Positions 31,885-41,159 of a stretch of DNA of 64,000 bases are shown here, piece by piece (within the stretch, counting starts at the first letter, position 1; each line of letters begins with the position of its first letter). This DNA is from Pontibacter ruber (GTDB taxonomy: Bacteria > Bacteroidota > Bacteroidia > Cytophagales > Hymenobacteraceae). The notes under the pieces are model-generated. The model did no database searches. It saw only the letters and a list, made by a program, of their open reading frames with translations, and was not told the DNA's origin. Location: NCBI RefSeq assembly GCF_023630205.1, contig NZ_JALPRR010000004.1, positions 186,001 through 250,000 on the forward strand, written 5' to 3'. Position numbers and translations under genes: made by a program.

Positions 31885-34305
31885 ATGCTGATTTCATTCG
31901 ACTGGCTTAAGCAACTGATTCATACAGATAAAACGGCAGAGGAAGTAGGCGCTTTGCTGACAGGCGCAGGCCTGGAGGTAGAAAGCCTGCACGTGCAGGA
32001 AGCGGTAAAAGGAGGCCTGGAAGGCATCGTGATAGGAGAGGTGCTTACCTGTGAGCGCCACCCGGACGCCGACCGCCTGAGCGTTACCACCGTGGATATC
32101 GGTACAGGCGAGCCGAGTCACATCGTGTGCGGTGCGCCAAACGTGGCAGCCGGACAAAAAGTAGTGGTAGCCACGGTAAACAGCACGCTGTACCCAACCG
32201 GTGGAGAGCCTTTCAAGATCAAAAAATCAAAGATACGCGGCGCTGTGTCGGAAGGTATGATCTGTGCCGAAGATGAAATTGGTGTGGGTACCTCACATGC
32301 CGGCATCATGGTGCTGGATACGGACCTGCCGAACGGTACGCCTGCCGCTGAGTACTTCGGCTTGTCTTCTGATACGGTGTTCGAGATCGGCCTGACGCCA
32401 AACCGAGCCGATGCCGCTTCGCACCTGGGTGTGGCCCGCGACCTGAAAGCGCTTTTAAGAGTGCCGTACACCTTGCCTTCTGTTGAGGATTTCAAAGTAA
32501 ACAACACCTCCTGCCCGATTGAGGTGGTGGTAGAGAATATCGAAGGCTGCCCACGCTACGCGGGTGTAACCGTAAGCGGCGTGAAAGTAGGCCCTTCGCC
32601 TGAATGGCTGCAAAAGCGCCTGCGTGCCATTGGTTTGTCGCCGATCAACAACATCGTGGACGTGACCAACTTTGTGCTGCACGAACTGGGCCAGCCGCTG
32701 CACGCCTTCGATACCGATAAGATCACTGGAAATAAGATCGTAGTAAGAAACTTGGCCGAAGGAACACCTTTCGTGACACTGGACGGGGTAGAACGCAAAC
32801 TTAGAGCCACTGACCTGATGATCTGCAATGCCCAGGAGCCAATGGCCATCGCCGGTGTGTTTGGCGGCAAGGCGTCGGGTGTAAGCGAGGCAACTACTTC
32901 TATCTTCATCGAAAGTGCTTATTTCTCGCCAGATACGGTGCGCCGTACCGGGCAGGTACATGGCCTGAAGACGGACGCTTCGTTCCGTTTCGAGCGGGGT
33001 ACTGATCCGAACATGGTGCTGTTTGCCTTGAAGCGTGCGGCCCTGCTGGTGCAGGAAGTTGCCGGTGGCGAGGTAAGCTCCGAGATCGTGGATGTATACC
33101 CTTACCCGGTTCAGAACCAGGAACTGACGCTGAGCATTGACCGTGCGCACATGCTGATCGGGCAGTATATTGGGGCTGAGCGCATCAAAACCATACTTAC
33201 CGATCTGGGCATCCAGATCACAGGGGAAACAGAAACGCACCTGAACTTGTCTGTGCCGCCATTCAAAGTAGATGTGCAGCGCGAGGCCGATGTGGTGGAA
33301 GAGATTCTGCGCATTTACGGCTTCAACAACATCGAAATGAGTGAGGACCTGGCTACGACGTACCTGGCCAAGTTCCCGAACCCGGACCCGGAGCATATTA
33401 CGCGTACCGTGCTGGATTACATTGCAGCCAATGGTTTCCACGAGATCATTACCAACTCCATCACCGACTCTAAATACTATACGTTAGCGGGTGAGGAGGC
33501 ACAGGCAAGCCTTGTGCGAGTGCTAAACTACAACAGCGAGGACTTGGACACTCTGCGCGGAAACATGATCTTCTCTGGGCTGGAAGTGTTGCGCCGCAAC
33601 ATCAACCGCCGCCAGCGCGACCTGAAGCTGTTTGAGTTGGGCCGGGTATACGCCCAGCAGCCCGATGGAAAGTATAAAGAAAGCACCAGGCTGGCATTTT
33701 TTATGACCGGCAACCGCTCTGCTGAAAGCTGGAACGAGGCAAGTAGTAAAGTTGCTTTCCACGACCTGGCAGGCGTGGTGCAGAACGTGCTGATAAAGCT
33801 GAATGCCGGCGAATGGACAGTGCAGCCGCTAGAGGCCAGTAACCTGATGCGCCAGGGTATCGCTTACCTGAAAAATGACACCGTGGTGGCACAGATCGGG
33901 GTAGTGGAGCAACAGGTGGCCCGTGCCCTGGAGGTGAAAGAACAGGTATGGTATGCCGAACTGAACTGGGATTACCTGCTGAAAAAATACCGCAGCAGCC
34001 TGGTAGCCGAAGAGTTGCCGAAGTTCCCGGAAGTGCGCCGCGATCTGTCGCTGGTGCTGGACCGTAACATTACCTTCGATCAGCTGAAGCAGGTGGCATT
34101 CCGTACCGAGCGTAAGCTGCTACAGGACGTGAACGTGTTCGATGTGTACGAAGGCGACAAGATAGAGGCAGGCAAAAAGGCTTATGCCCTTAGCTTTACG
34201 TTGCTCGACAGGCAGCAAACCCTGACCGATAAGGTGATTGACAGCATCATGAACCGTTTGATGCAGCAGTTTGAGAAACAGTTAGGTGCCGTTATCCGAA
34301 AATAA
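31885..34305 (+). CDS. pheT: Phenylalanine--tRNA ligase beta subunit
   Basis: About 806 residues, normal for the beta subunit that pairs with PheS to charge tRNA-Phe. The start at 31885 (M-L-I-S-F-D-W-L-K) matches the family; the longer frame adds 14 residues with no homology sense. The tRNA-binding domain is at about 40-150 (G-I-V-I-G-E-V-L-T-C-E-R-H-P-D-A-D-R-L), then the B3/B4 editing region, the B5 domain about 405-475 and the ferredoxin-fold anticodon-binding domain at the end (F-P-E-V-R-R-D-L-S-L-V-L-D). pheS is not in the window. A 98-residue coiled-coil gene follows after 2 bp and zapA after that, so the three may be one operon. Confidence 0.96.
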   Translation: MLISFDWLKQLIHTDKTAEEVGALLTGAGLEVESLHVQEAVKGGLEGIVIGEVLTCERHPDADRLSVTTVDIGTGEPSHIVCGAPNVAAGQKVVVATVNSTLYPTGGEPFKIKKSKIRGAVSEGMICAEDEIGVGTSHAGIMVLDTDLPNGTPAAEYFGLSSDTVFEIGLTPNRADAASHLGVARDLKALLRVPYTLPSVEDFKVNNTSCPIEVVVENIEGCPRYAGVTVSGVKVGPSPEWLQKRLRAIGLSPINNIVDVTNFVLHELGQPLHAFDTDKITGNKIVVRNLAEGTPFVTLDGVERKLRATDLMICNAQEPMAIAGVFGGKASGVSEATTSIFIESAYFSPDTVRRTGQVHGLKTDASFRFERGTDPNMVLFALKRAALLVQEVAGGEVSSEIVDVYPYPVQNQELTLSIDRAHMLIGQYIGAERIKTILTDLGIQITGETETHLNLSVPPFKVDVQREADVVEEILRIYGFNNIEMSEDLATTYLAKFPNPDPEHITRTVLDYIAANGFHEIITNSITDSKYYTLAGEEAQASLVRVLNYNSEDLDTLRGNMIFSGLEVLRRNINRRQRDLKLFELGRVYAQQPDGKYKESTRLAFFMTGNRSAESWNEASSKVAFHDLAGVVQNVLIKLNAGEWTVQPLEASNLMRQGIAYLKNDTVVAQIGVVEQQVARALEVKEQVWYAELNWDYLLKKYRSSLVAEELPKFPEVRRDLSLVLDRNITFDQLKQVAFRTERKLLQDVNVFDVYEGDKIEAGKKAYALSFTLLDRQQTLTDKVIDSIMNRLMQQFEKQLGAVIRK

Positions 34306-34307
34306 TC

Positions 34308-34604
34308 ATGGCCAAAGAAAAACAACTGCAACAGCTCCAGTCTATTGAAGATAAGCTGCGGAAGCTCTTAACAAGGTATGCTGATGTGCAGCAGCGCCTT
34401 ACAGTTGCCCAGGAAGAGATCAAATTGCTTGAGGCGCAACTCGAAGAGAAAGATCAGCAAATAAAAAATTTTCAAAATCAGGAGAATATTGTTAAAATTG
34501 TAGACACGATAGCAGGTAATACTGCAAATTCGACAGAGTTAAAGCTGAAGTTAAACGAATATATCAGAGAAATCGATAAGTGTATTGCTTACCTGAGAGA
34601 CTGA
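34308..34604 (+). CDS. Small coiled-coil protein next to pheT
   Basis: A 98-residue acidic, leucine- and glutamine-rich protein with heptad patterns across about residues 3-60 (M-A-K-E-K-Q-L-Q-Q-L-Q-S-I-E), ending in a short compact helix (L-N-E-Y-I-R-E-I-D-K-C-I-A-Y-L-R-D). It starts 2 bp after the pheT stop and is followed by zapA, an arrangement repeated in Bacteroidota. ZapA partners include coiled-coil proteins such as ZapB, so a cell-division role is a plausible inference, but there is no recognised motif. An intervening 88-bp gap separates it from zapA. Confidence 0.82.
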   Translation: MAKEKQLQQLQSIEDKLRKLLTRYADVQQRLTVAQEEIKLLEAQLEEKDQQIKNFQNQENIVKIVDTIAGNTANSTELKLKLNEYIREIDKCIAYLRD

Positions 34605-34692
34605 TCAGCGGCGTGGGAGCCTGGTTATCAACTGATAACCCTTTTGCAAGCTGCAGGTGTCAGGGTAAGTATAAACTTAAACTACGCAACGG

Positions 34693-34980
34693 ATGGGTGA
34701 ATTATCTATAAAGATTCGCATCGCGGAACGCGAGTATCCGATGCGGGTAAAGGAAGAAGAAGAAGAAAGGCTTCGGGTTGTTGGAAAGGTATTGAATGAG
34801 CGTCTGCGCTTTTTCAAAGACCAATTTGGCATCCAGGATAAGCAGGACCTTCTGGCCATGGTGGCTTTTGAAACCATGGTGGAAAAGCTTAAACTGGAGG
34901 AAGAGAAAAATACACACCTCTCCCACGTAGGCCAGCAACTCAGCGTTCTCGACGATCTATTATCATCGGCTACAAAGTAA
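34693..34980 (+). CDS. zapA: Cell division protein ZapA
   Basis: A 95-residue ZapA, which bundles FtsZ filaments at mid-cell. The N-terminal globular part M-G-E-L-S-I-K-I-R-I-A-E-R-E-Y-P-M and E-E-E-E-R-L-R-V-V-G-K-V-L-N-E-R matches the family; the L-L-A-M-V-A-F-E segment and the charged C-terminal coiled coil follow. Length is normal. It is 88 bp after a coiled-coil gene and 120 bp before rny. In many bacteria zapA neighbours ssrS (6S RNA), but no 6S-like fold was recognised in the 119 bp that follow. Confidence 0.93.
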   Translation: MGELSIKIRIAEREYPMRVKEEEEERLRVVGKVLNERLRFFKDQFGIQDKQDLLAMVAFETMVEKLKLEEEKNTHLSHVGQQLSVLDDLLSSATK

Positions 34981-35099
34981 GGGATAGCAGAGGAGGAGCT
35001 CTGCCTGTACTTTATACTTTGACCGACCCGCTGACAGCCACAACAATGTCCATTGCAGGTGCTGCTATTGGTTTTTATCAACCATAAAAGCTTATAGTT

Positions 35100-36665
35100 A
35101 TGCCCGATATTTTATCCATTATAATCACGGCTATTGTAGCGCTCGGTGTGGGCGTATACATTGGGCGTATGATGCTGCAAAAGATCTACAAGCAGCAGGA
35201 AGAGGACGCCCGCCAGCGTGCCAAGAACATCATCCGTGAGGCGGAGCTCAACGCCGAAAGCATCAAGAAAGACCGTATTCTGGAAGCCAAGGAGAAATAC
35301 CTGAAGCTGAAATCTGAGTTCGAGGAAGAAACGAACAAGAAAAAGAACATCATCATCCAGAACGAGAACAAGGTAAAGCAGCGCGAGCAGCACGTAGCCA
35401 AGCAAATGGAGCAAACCAAGCGCCGCGAAACCGAGCTTGAGAAGGAGAAAGAAGCCCTTGACCTGCAACTGGAGCACCTGAAGAAGCGCAAAGAAGAAGT
35501 TGAGCGTCAGCACGAGGAGATTGTTGCCCAGCTGGAGAAAATCGCCGGACTTACTGCCGCTGAGGCCCGTGAGCAACTGGTAGAAGCTCTCAAGAGCGAG
35601 GCTCAGACGCGTGCCTCTTCGCACATCAAAGACATTGTAGCACAGGCCAAACTTACCGCTACAAAAGAAGCTAAGAAAATCGTTATCGAAACCATACAGC
35701 GTACGGCTGCCGAGCACGCTATTGAGAACTGCGTATCGGTATTCAACATCGAAAGCGACGACATCAAAGGCAAGATCATCGGTCGTGAAGGTCGTAACAT
35801 CCGTGCCCTGGAAGCTGCCACTGGAGTGGAGATTATTGTAGACGATACGCCGGAAGCCATCATTATCTCTGGTTTTGATCCTGTGCGTCGTGAGGTTGCA
35901 CGTCTATCCCTGCACCGCCTGGTAGCGGATGGCCGTATTCACCCGGCCCGTATTGAAGAGGTTGTTGCCAAGACCCGTAAAAACATCGATGAGGAAATCA
36001 TTGAAATTGGTGAGCGTACGGCCATCGATCTGGGTATACATGGACTGCACCCAGAGTTGATCAAGATGGTAGGCCGCATGCGTTTCCGCTCATCTTATGG
36101 TCAGAACCTGCTGCAGCACTCACGTGAGGTAGCCAACCTTTGCGCCACTATGGCTGCTGAGCTTGGCCTGAACGTGAAGCATGCCAAGCGTGCCGGTCTG
36201 TTGCACGACATTGGTAAAGTAACGCCAGACGAGCCAGAACTGCCACACGCCATTATCGGTATGGAGCTTGCCAAGAAGTATAAAGAGCATCCGGATGTGT
36301 GCAACGCCATTGGCGCTCACCACGACGAGGTTGAAATGACTGCTATGATTTCTCCGCTTATCCAAGCCTGCGATGCTATCTCTGGTTCAAGACCAGGTGC
36401 CCGTCGCGAGATCATGGAGTCTTACATCAAGCGTTTGAAAGAGCTGGAAGAAACAGCTGTTTCATTTGATGGTGTAAACCAATGTTATGCAATCCAGGCT
36501 GGCCGTGAGCTGCGCGTGATGGTAGATGCTGACAACGTAAGCGACGAAAAAGCTGCTCAAATCTCTTTCGATATCTCTCAGAAGATCGAAAAAGAAATGC
36601 AGTATCCGGGCCAGATCAAGATCACGGTTATCCGGGAAATGCGCGCTATCAGCTACGCGAAGTAA
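35100..36665 (+). CDS. rny: Ribonuclease Y
   Basis: A 521-residue membrane-anchored endoribonuclease that starts mRNA decay. Residues 1-24 are a membrane anchor, about 30-195 a long, highly charged coiled coil, about 205-270 a KH RNA-binding domain with [11 protein letters not shown], and from about 335 the HD domain with L-L-H-D-I-G-K (His369, Asp370). The order and length match RNase Y of Gram-positives and of Bacteroidota. A strong terminator ends it, and the preceding genes are zapA and pheT. Its use together with the machinery shared with RNase E elsewhere is not visible here. Confidence 0.96.
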   Translation: MPDILSIIITAIVALGVGVYIGRMMLQKIYKQQEEDARQRAKNIIREAELNAESIKKDRILEAKEKYLKLKSEFEEETNKKKNIIIQNENKVKQREQHVAKQMEQTKRRETELEKEKEALDLQLEHLKKRKEEVERQHEEIVAQLEKIAGLTAAEAREQLVEALKSEAQTRASSHIKDIVAQAKLTATKEAKKIVIETIQRTAAEHAIENCVSVFNIESDDIKGKIIGREGRNIRALEAATGVEIIVDDTPEAIIISGFDPVRREVARLSLHRLVADGRIHPARIEEVVAKTRKNIDEEIIEIGERTAIDLGIHGLHPELIKMVGRMRFRSSYGQNLLQHSREVANLCATMAAELGLNVKHAKRAGLLHDIGKVTPDEPELPHAIIGMELAKKYKEHPDVCNAIGAHHDEVEMTAMISPLIQACDAISGSRPGARREIMESYIKRLKELEETAVSFDGVNQCYAIQAGRELRVMVDADNVSDEKAAQISFDISQKIEKEMQYPGQIKITVIREMRAISYAK

Positions 36666-36682
36666 GTTATAACTTATACTAT

Positions 36683-36719
36683 AAAAAGCGCCTGCTACAA
36701 TCCGTAGCAGGCGCTTTTT
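36683..36719 (+). terminator. Rho-independent terminator after rny
   Basis: A perfect 16-bp stem (36683-36698 with 36704-36719) and a 5-nt loop, with a T run inside the right arm. It starts 17 bp after the stop. Confidence 0.9.
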
Positions 36720-36734
36720 GTTTTTACTATTAAC

Positions 36735-36761
36735 TGTCATTTCGAGTGCAACGAGAAATCT
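36735..36761. repeat. Short intergenic repeat TGTCATTTCGAG…GAGAAATCT
   Basis: Interrupted inverted-repeat word of a kind common in gaps of Bacteroidota genomes (general knowledge, not counted here). It directly follows the rny terminator. Confidence 0.55.
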
Positions 36762-37037
36762 TATACCTATAGCTGGAGTTTATACTTGCTGCCAACAAGC
36801 CTTTGCTTCGTGGCAGTCTTAGATCCTCAGTCTTACTTGCCTATACTTTCATAGTTAACTTTGGTGCGCTCACGGCCGCGGGGCCTCGTCCTCGGGCATC
36901 GCGCTGTTTATTGAAGCTGCCATCGGCTGCGCCTGTAGGCTGCCCTTACGGGCACCGCAACAATAGAAGGCGCTCAACCCAAGGACTGGAAACGACACTG
37001 CTTCGTAAGCTTCTATGCAACAGGAACAGAATTGTAG

Positions 37038-37057
37038 GGACAGGTCGCGACCTGTCC
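37038..37057. repeat. Perfect 20-bp palindrome in a GC-rich repeat block
   Basis: The core GGACAGGTCGC reads the same on both strands over 20 bp. It is in the more GC-rich block of the gap and could be a recognition site or a repeat end. Confidence 0.6.
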
Positions 37058-37110
37058 GAGCGATAGCTGCAGCTATAAAACTCATACTTGAAGTATAGCA
37101 AAGGCTAAAA

Positions 37111-37147
37111 CTCCCCTCCTTAGACAAGGAGGGCCAGGGGTGGTTGG
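37111..37147 (+). repeat. C4/G4 hairpin repeat with CAGGGGTGGTT tail
   Basis: CCCCTCCTT hairpin half, AGAC loop, AAGGAGGG, then CCAGGGGTGGTTGG. Same layout as the DUF559-flanking repeats, without a nuclease gene nearby. Confidence 0.65.
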
Positions 37148-37195
37148 ACAACTGCAACTATGAAAGTATAACCTCAATGATGGCAATAGGCAGAA

Positions 37196-37230
37196 ATTCC
37201 CCTCTCAGGAGGGGTGCAGGGGTGGGTTTA
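37196..37230 (+). repeat. C4/G4 hairpin repeat with CAGGGGTGGGTT tail
   Basis: CCCCTCTCAGGAGGGG hairpin then TGCAGGGGTGGGTT. About 50 bp downstream of the previous copy and in the same orientation. Confidence 0.65.
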
Positions 37231-37266
37231 TACTTTAGCCGATGACCATTATTTATAAGTACAACC

Positions 37267-37296
37267 AAAAAGGCCTGCAAAACTGCAGGCCTTTTT
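37267..37296 (-). terminator. Bidirectional terminator next to dps
   Basis: Perfect 13-bp stem (37267-37279 with 37284-37296) with a tiny loop, A-rich on one side and T-rich on the other; 27 bp beyond the dps stop. Confidence 0.87.
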
Positions 37297-37323
37297 ATCA
37301 CTATATTCTAACTTATTACAAGA

Positions 37324-37797
37324 CTAGCTCAGGAAAGCATTCAGCATCCAGAGTGTCTTCTCATTTTCGTTGATGTCTTCGCTGATCAGGCCAACAGTAC
37401 CTTCGTCATCGCTCTCAGAGGCCAGCGTCAGAATTTCACGCTCCAGGCCGATGAGTGTGGTCAGGTTCTGGTGGGTGGCTCTTACCGTTTCTTCAGCCCC
37501 GCTCAGGCCAGCTTCCTCTTTAATAGAAGACACACGCATATAATCTGTAAAAGAAGAAAGCGGCTTTTGACCGATCGTCAGGATACGTTCAGCAATAGCG
37601 TCTATTTTGGTTAAGGCATTGTTGTATAGCTCTTCGAATTTCGCGTGTAGCTGAAAAAAATGTACGCCCTTGATGTTCCAGTGGAAGCCGCGCAGGTTCT
37701 GATAATATAAATGGTAGTTGGCCAGCAGCTCGTTTAGCTTATCGGCTATTTGTTTGCTATCTGCTTTCTGTAATCCTATCTGATTTAATTGTTCCAT
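37324..37797 (-). CDS. dps: Dps family ferritin-like DNA-protection protein
   Basis: A 157-residue Dps/miniferritin that stores iron and shields DNA during starvation and peroxide stress. The ferroxidase region is intact: Y-H-L-Y-Y-Q-N-L-R-G-F-H-W-N-I-K-G near 30-46 and L-H-A-K-F-E-E-L-Y with D-A-I-A-E-R-I further on. Helices are of the normal number and the C-terminus is short and acidic, without a basic DNA-binding tail. It is divergently transcribed from oxyR across a 150-bp gap, the classic arrangement for peroxide control, so OxyR should activate it. The second Dps relative in the window (57068) differs by a long basic tail. Confidence 0.93.
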   Translation of the reverse strand: MEQLNQIGLQKADSKQIADKLNELLANYHLYYQNLRGFHWNIKGVHFFQLHAKFEELYNNALTKIDAIAERILTIGQKPLSSFTDYMRVSSIKEEAGLSGAEETVRATHQNLTTLIGLEREILTLASESDDEGTVGLISEDINENEKTLWMLNAFLS

Positions 37798-37950
37798 GTT
37801 TTATTTTGCTTTGGTGTTCTTCATAAGCTACGTTACAAAGGTGTAGGAGTATTGTTTATAAATCAAATTGATTAATTTTATGGTTTGATAGTGATAAGCT
37901 ATAAAGTTACACACTTCGCTATATAGTACCTCTTATACTTTTAAATTAGC

Positions 37951-38901
37951 ATGACACTGGTTCAATTAGAATACCTGCTTGCCGTAGACACACACCGCCA
38001 TTTCGCTACAGCCGCGGAACATTGTTTCGTGACGCAGCCCACGCTGAGCATGCAGCTGCAGAAGCTGGAAGAAGAGCTGGGCGCACAGCTGTTTGACAGG
38101 AGCCGGGTACCGGTTCGGCCAACCGAAATAGGGAAAGAAGTGATCGCACAGGCCAGAATAGTAGTAGCCGAGGCAAAGAAGCTGCAGGAAATTGTGCAGG
38201 ATCAGAAACAGGAGCTATCCGGAGAGCTCCGAATCGGCGTCATTCCTACGCTGGCTCCGTACCTGATACCGCTGTTCATCACCAGTTTTATGCAAAAACA
38301 CCCGCAGGTACGCCTTGTAGTGCAGGAGTTGCTAACTGAGGATATTGTGGAAAAGCTGAGCCATGAGCTGCTGGACGTAGGGCTGCTGGTAACGCCGCTG
38401 GAGGACAAAAGTATAAAAGAGCTGCCCTTGTTCTACGAAGCGTTTACGGTATACCTGAACCCGGAGCATGAATTGGCAAAGAAGAAGGAAGTTGCCCCGG
38501 CTGACCTGAACCTGGAGGACCTGTGGGTGCTGAACGAAGGCCATTGCTTTCGTAGTCAGGTACTCAATATCTGCAACCGCGGCGGCAATGTGGCACACAG
38601 TGGCCATTTCGACTATAAAAGCGGTTCCCTAGAAACACTGAAGCGCATTGTAGAGACCCAGCATGGCATTACGTTGCTGCCAGAGCTATCGGTATTCAAT
38701 ATGAGCGAAGAGAAGCGCAAACTGGTACGGCCTTTCGTGGAGCCACAGCCCTTACGCGAGGTGAGCCTGGTCGTGCACCGCAGTTTCCTGAAGAAGAAGC
38801 TGATCGAAGCGCTGCAGCAGGAGATTGTGGCAGCGATTCCCGAAGTGATCAGAAATAGAAAAAAACAGCAGGTGATAGGAGTCAGAGAGGTAAAGAGTTA
38901 G
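37951..38901 (+). CDS. oxyR: OxyR-type LysR hydrogen-peroxide regulator
   Basis: A 316-residue LysR regulator. The winged HTH fills residues 1-60 (L-E-Y-L-L-A-V-D-T-H-R-H-F-A-T-A-A) and the effector domain follows. Two cysteines sit at residues 199 and 208 in G-H-C-F-R-S-Q-V-L-N-I-C, the same positions as the redox switch pair of E. coli OxyR, where a disulfide activates DNA binding. That supports a peroxide sensor rather than another LysR type. It is divergent from dps, and the shared 150-bp gap should hold its operator. A CTTATACTTTT near 37935 could be part of its own promoter. Confidence 0.93.
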   Translation: MTLVQLEYLLAVDTHRHFATAAEHCFVTQPTLSMQLQKLEEELGAQLFDRSRVPVRPTEIGKEVIAQARIVVAEAKKLQEIVQDQKQELSGELRIGVIPTLAPYLIPLFITSFMQKHPQVRLVVQELLTEDIVEKLSHELLDVGLLVTPLEDKSIKELPLFYEAFTVYLNPEHELAKKKEVAPADLNLEDLWVLNEGHCFRSQVLNICNRGGNVAHSGHFDYKSGSLETLKRIVETQHGITLLPELSVFNMSEEKRKLVRPFVEPQPLREVSLVVHRSFLKKKLIEALQQEIVAAIPEVIRNRKKQQVIGVREVKS

Positions 38902-38912
38902 AAAGTTGATTC
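38886..38912 (+). repeat. AAAGTTAGAAAG-type short repeat after oxyR
   Basis: AGAGGTAAAGAGTTAGAAAG directly after the oxyR stop. The same word family occurs after radC (25634-25670) and is expanded after DUF502 (46314-46365). Confidence 0.4.
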
Positions 38913-38977
38913 TTCGTGAGTGGTGAAAGAATCCTGTTGATCCTAAAATCCTGCAAATCCTGATTCAGAAAATAAAC

Positions 38978-39009
38978 AAAAAGGCTGCCTTTGCGGGGCA
39001 GCCTTTTTT
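38978..39009 (-). terminator. Rho-independent terminator after sucD
   Basis: Stem 38978-38989 with 38997-39008 (AAAAAGGCTGCC and its complement), 7-nt loop, T-rich on both strands. It lies 27 bp beyond the sucD stop. Confidence 0.9.
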
Positions 39010-39035
39010 ATACTTAAAGTATAGGTTGTTTATAC

Positions 39036-39926
39036 TTATGCGTTGATGCCAGCCTGCTGCAAAGCAGCTACCATAGCTTCACCGATCTCAGCCGGAGACT
39101 CCACTACATGGATGCCGTTCTCACGCATGATCTTCATTTTAGCAGCAGCAGTATCGTCAGCACCACCCACGATAGCACCGGCGTGGCCCATACGACGACC
39201 AGCAGGAGCCGTCTGGCCGGCGATGAAACCAACTACAGGCTTTTTGTTACCTGTTTCGCTGATGTACTTGGCAGCCATTGCCTCGTAGTTACCACCAATT
39301 TCACCGATCATCACAATAGCATCCGTTTCAGGGTCGTTCATCAGCAATTCAACCGCGTCTTTGGTTGGTGTGCCAATAATAGGGTCACCACCGATACCGA
39401 TTGCAGTAGAGATACCAAGACCCGCTTTCACGATCTGGTCAGCAGCTTCGTAAGTAAGTGTACCTGACTTTGAAACGATACCGATACGACCTGGCTTGAA
39501 CACGAAACCTGGCATGATGCCCACTTTCGCCTCACCTGGCGTAATCACACCCGGGCAGTTTGGTCCGATAAGCGTTACATTTCTAGACTTGATGTAGTTT
39601 TTAGCAGCCACCATGTCTTTTACAGGAATACCTTCTGTAATACACACAATCACTTTAATACCCGCATCAGCAGCTTCCATGATGGCATCGGCAGCAAAAG
39701 CCGGTGGCACGAAAATGATAGAAACGTCAGCGCCGGTTCTCTTCACGGCTTCCTCTACTGTGTTGAAAACAGGAAGGTCAAGGTGGTTAGCGCCACCTTT
39801 GCCTGGCGTTACGCCACCAACCACGTTAGTGCCGTACTCGATCATCTGAGAGGCATGGAATGAACCCTCAGAGCCTGTGAAGCCCTGCACGATCACTTTT
39901 GAATCTTTATTTACTAAAACACTCAT
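39036..39926 (-). CDS. sucD: Succinate--CoA ligase, alpha subunit
   Basis: A 296-residue alpha subunit of succinyl-CoA synthetase, which makes ATP or GTP and succinate in the TCA cycle. Start chosen at the ATG of M-S-V-L-V-N-K-D (39924-39926); the longer frame has an unlikely basic leader. Visible are Q-G-F-T-G-S-E-G near the CoA site, V-T-P-G-K-G-G, G-P-N-C-P-G and the phospho-histidine in [10 protein letters not shown] near residue 247. sucC is not adjacent, as often in Bacteroidota. A TATTTTTG -7 box precedes it. Confidence 0.96.
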   Translation of the reverse strand: MSVLVNKDSKVIVQGFTGSEGSFHASQMIEYGTNVVGGVTPGKGGANHLDLPVFNTVEEAVKRTGADVSIIFVPPAFAADAIMEAADAGIKVIVCITEGIPVKDMVAAKNYIKSRNVTLIGPNCPGVITPGEAKVGIMPGFVFKPGRIGIVSKSGTLTYEAADQIVKAGLGISTAIGIGGDPIIGTPTKDAVELLMNDPETDAIVMIGEIGGNYEAMAAKYISETGNKKPVVGFIAGQTAPAGRRMGHAGAIVGGADDTAAAKMKIMRENGIHVVESPAEIGEAMVAALQQAGINA

Positions 39927-39974
39927 GTGTATCTTATTAAGTTGAAGTATAGACGGTCGAACTATAAGGTTGTG

Positions 39975-39982
39975 CAAAAATA
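39975..39982 (-). promoter_or_regulatory. -7 promoter box of sucD
   Basis: On the minus strand reads TATTTTTG, matching TAnnTTTG, 49 bp before the sucD ATG. Confidence 0.55.
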
Positions 39983-40140
39983 GGCTTTTTTATGGCGCAT
40001 GCAAAAAATAGTTATACCTAATATAGTGCTGCTACGACGGGCAAAAGGAACGCCTGCTGCCCCGCAAACTGTTGTAAAAGAAGCAACACCTGCCTGCTGC
40101 GAAGATTGATAGCAGGCCTGAACTTATAATTTAATTTACT

Positions 40141-40148
40141 TACCTTTG
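40141..40148 (+). promoter_or_regulatory. -7 promoter box of the cysteine synthase gene
   Basis: TACCTTTG, matching TAnnTTTG, 25 bp before the ATG at 40173. No -33 box of consensus form was seen. Confidence 0.5.
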
Positions 40149-40172
40149 CACCCGAATCCAAAAAGCATTCAG

Positions 40173-41159
40173 ATGAAGTACCTGAACCATATAACCGAAG
40201 CAATCGGTAACACCCCTTTGGTGAAACTTAACAATGTGACGAAAGGTGTAAAAGCCACCATACTTGCCAAAGTTGAGTACCTGAACCCGGGTAACTCTGT
40301 GAAAGACCGCATGGCCATCAAAATGATCGAAGACGCCGAGAAAGCCGGCATTCTGAAGCCGGGCGGTACGATCATTGAAGGCACCTCCGGCAACACCGGT
40401 ATGGGCCTTGCCCTGGCGGCCATTGCCAAAGGTTACAAGTGTATTTTTACCCTGTCAGATAAGCAGAGCAAAGAGAAAATGGACATCCTGCGTGCCGTGG
40501 GTGCTGAAGTAGTGGTTTGCCCTACCAACGTGTCGCCTGATCATCCGGATTCATATTACTCAGTTGCCCGTCGCCTGAACCAGGAGATCCCGAACTCCTT
40601 TTACCCGAACCAGTACGATAACCTGTCGAACTGGAGAGCACACTACGAGAGCACCGGCCCGGAAATATGGGAGCAGTCAGAAGGTAAGGTAACGCACTTT
40701 ATTACAGGTGTAGGTACTGGCGGAACGGTAACTGGTATCTCCAAGTATCTGAAAGAGCAGAACCCGGAGGTAAAAACAATTGGTATCGATACCTATGGCT
40801 CGGTGTTCAAGAAGTATAAAGAAACCGGCATCTTCGATGAGAACGAGATCTACTCATATGCTACCGAAGGTATCGGGGAAGACATCCTGCCAAAGAACGT
40901 GGACTTTGACCTGATCGACCAGTTCATCAAGGTAACCGATAAAGATGGCGCTGTGATGACGCGTCGTCTGGCTAAAGAAGAAGGTCTGTTTGTAGGCTGG
41001 TCTTGCGGCTCGGCTGTTTACGGTGCGCTGGAGTATGCCCGCGAAAACAACTTGACAGAGGATGATGTGATCGTGGTGCTGCTGCCAGACCACGGCACCC
41101 GCTACCTGGGCAAGATCTACAACGACGAGTGGATGCGCGCACAGGGCTATATAGATTAA
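40173..41159 (+). CDS. Cysteine synthase / cystathionine beta-synthase family PLP enzyme
   Basis: A 328-residue beta-family PLP enzyme. The ATG at 40173 (M-K-Y-L-N-H-I-T-E-A-I-G-N-T-P-L-V) matches the family start; an earlier ATG adds nine residues with no homology sense. K44 in N-S-V-K-D-R is the Schiff-base lysine, and E-G-T-S-G-N-T-G and G-T-G-G-T-V-T-G bind substrate and cofactor. It lacks the C-terminal CBS domains of eukaryotic cystathionine beta-synthase, so it may make cysteine from O-acetylserine or cystathionine from serine and homocysteine. Sequence alone does not separate these. A stand-alone gene with its own promoter and terminator. Confidence 0.9.
   Translation: MKYLNHITEAIGNTPLVKLNNVTKGVKATILAKVEYLNPGNSVKDRMAIKMIEDAEKAGILKPGGTIIEGTSGNTGMGLALAAIAKGYKCIFTLSDKQSKEKMDILRAVGAEVVVCPTNVSPDHPDSYYSVARRLNQEIPNSFYPNQYDNLSNWRAHYESTGPEIWEQSEGKVTHFITGVGTGGTVTGISKYLKEQNPEVKTIGIDTYGSVFKKYKETGIFDENEIYSYATEGIGEDILPKNVDFDLIDQFIKVTDKDGAVMTRRLAKEEGLFVGWSCGSAVYGALEYARENNLTEDDVIVVLLPDHGTRYLGKIYNDEWMRAQGYID

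Larger units (their letters stand above)
36720..37266. other. Repeat-rich intergenic region without genes
   Basis: About 550 bp between rny and dps that holds several repeats (36735, 37038, 37111, 37196) and a more GC-rich stretch at about 36865-37060. An apparent 87-residue frame (36803-37066) has a proline/arginine-rich composition and no protein features, so it is probably not a gene. Confidence 0.7.

Noticed and set aside
34981..35099. A possible 6S RNA between zapA and rny
   Set aside because: Only 119 bp and no central bubble flanked by long arms could be seen.
36803..37066. An 87-residue plus-strand frame in the repeat-rich gap
   Set aside because: Its composition is that of translated repeat DNA (P/R/S/G-rich, no signal or fold), and it overlaps the palindrome and the GC-rich block.
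38941..39012. A single TATACTT/AAGTATA tandem near the sucD terminator as a specific operator
   Set aside because: The word is so common throughout the window that one pair here carries little weight.
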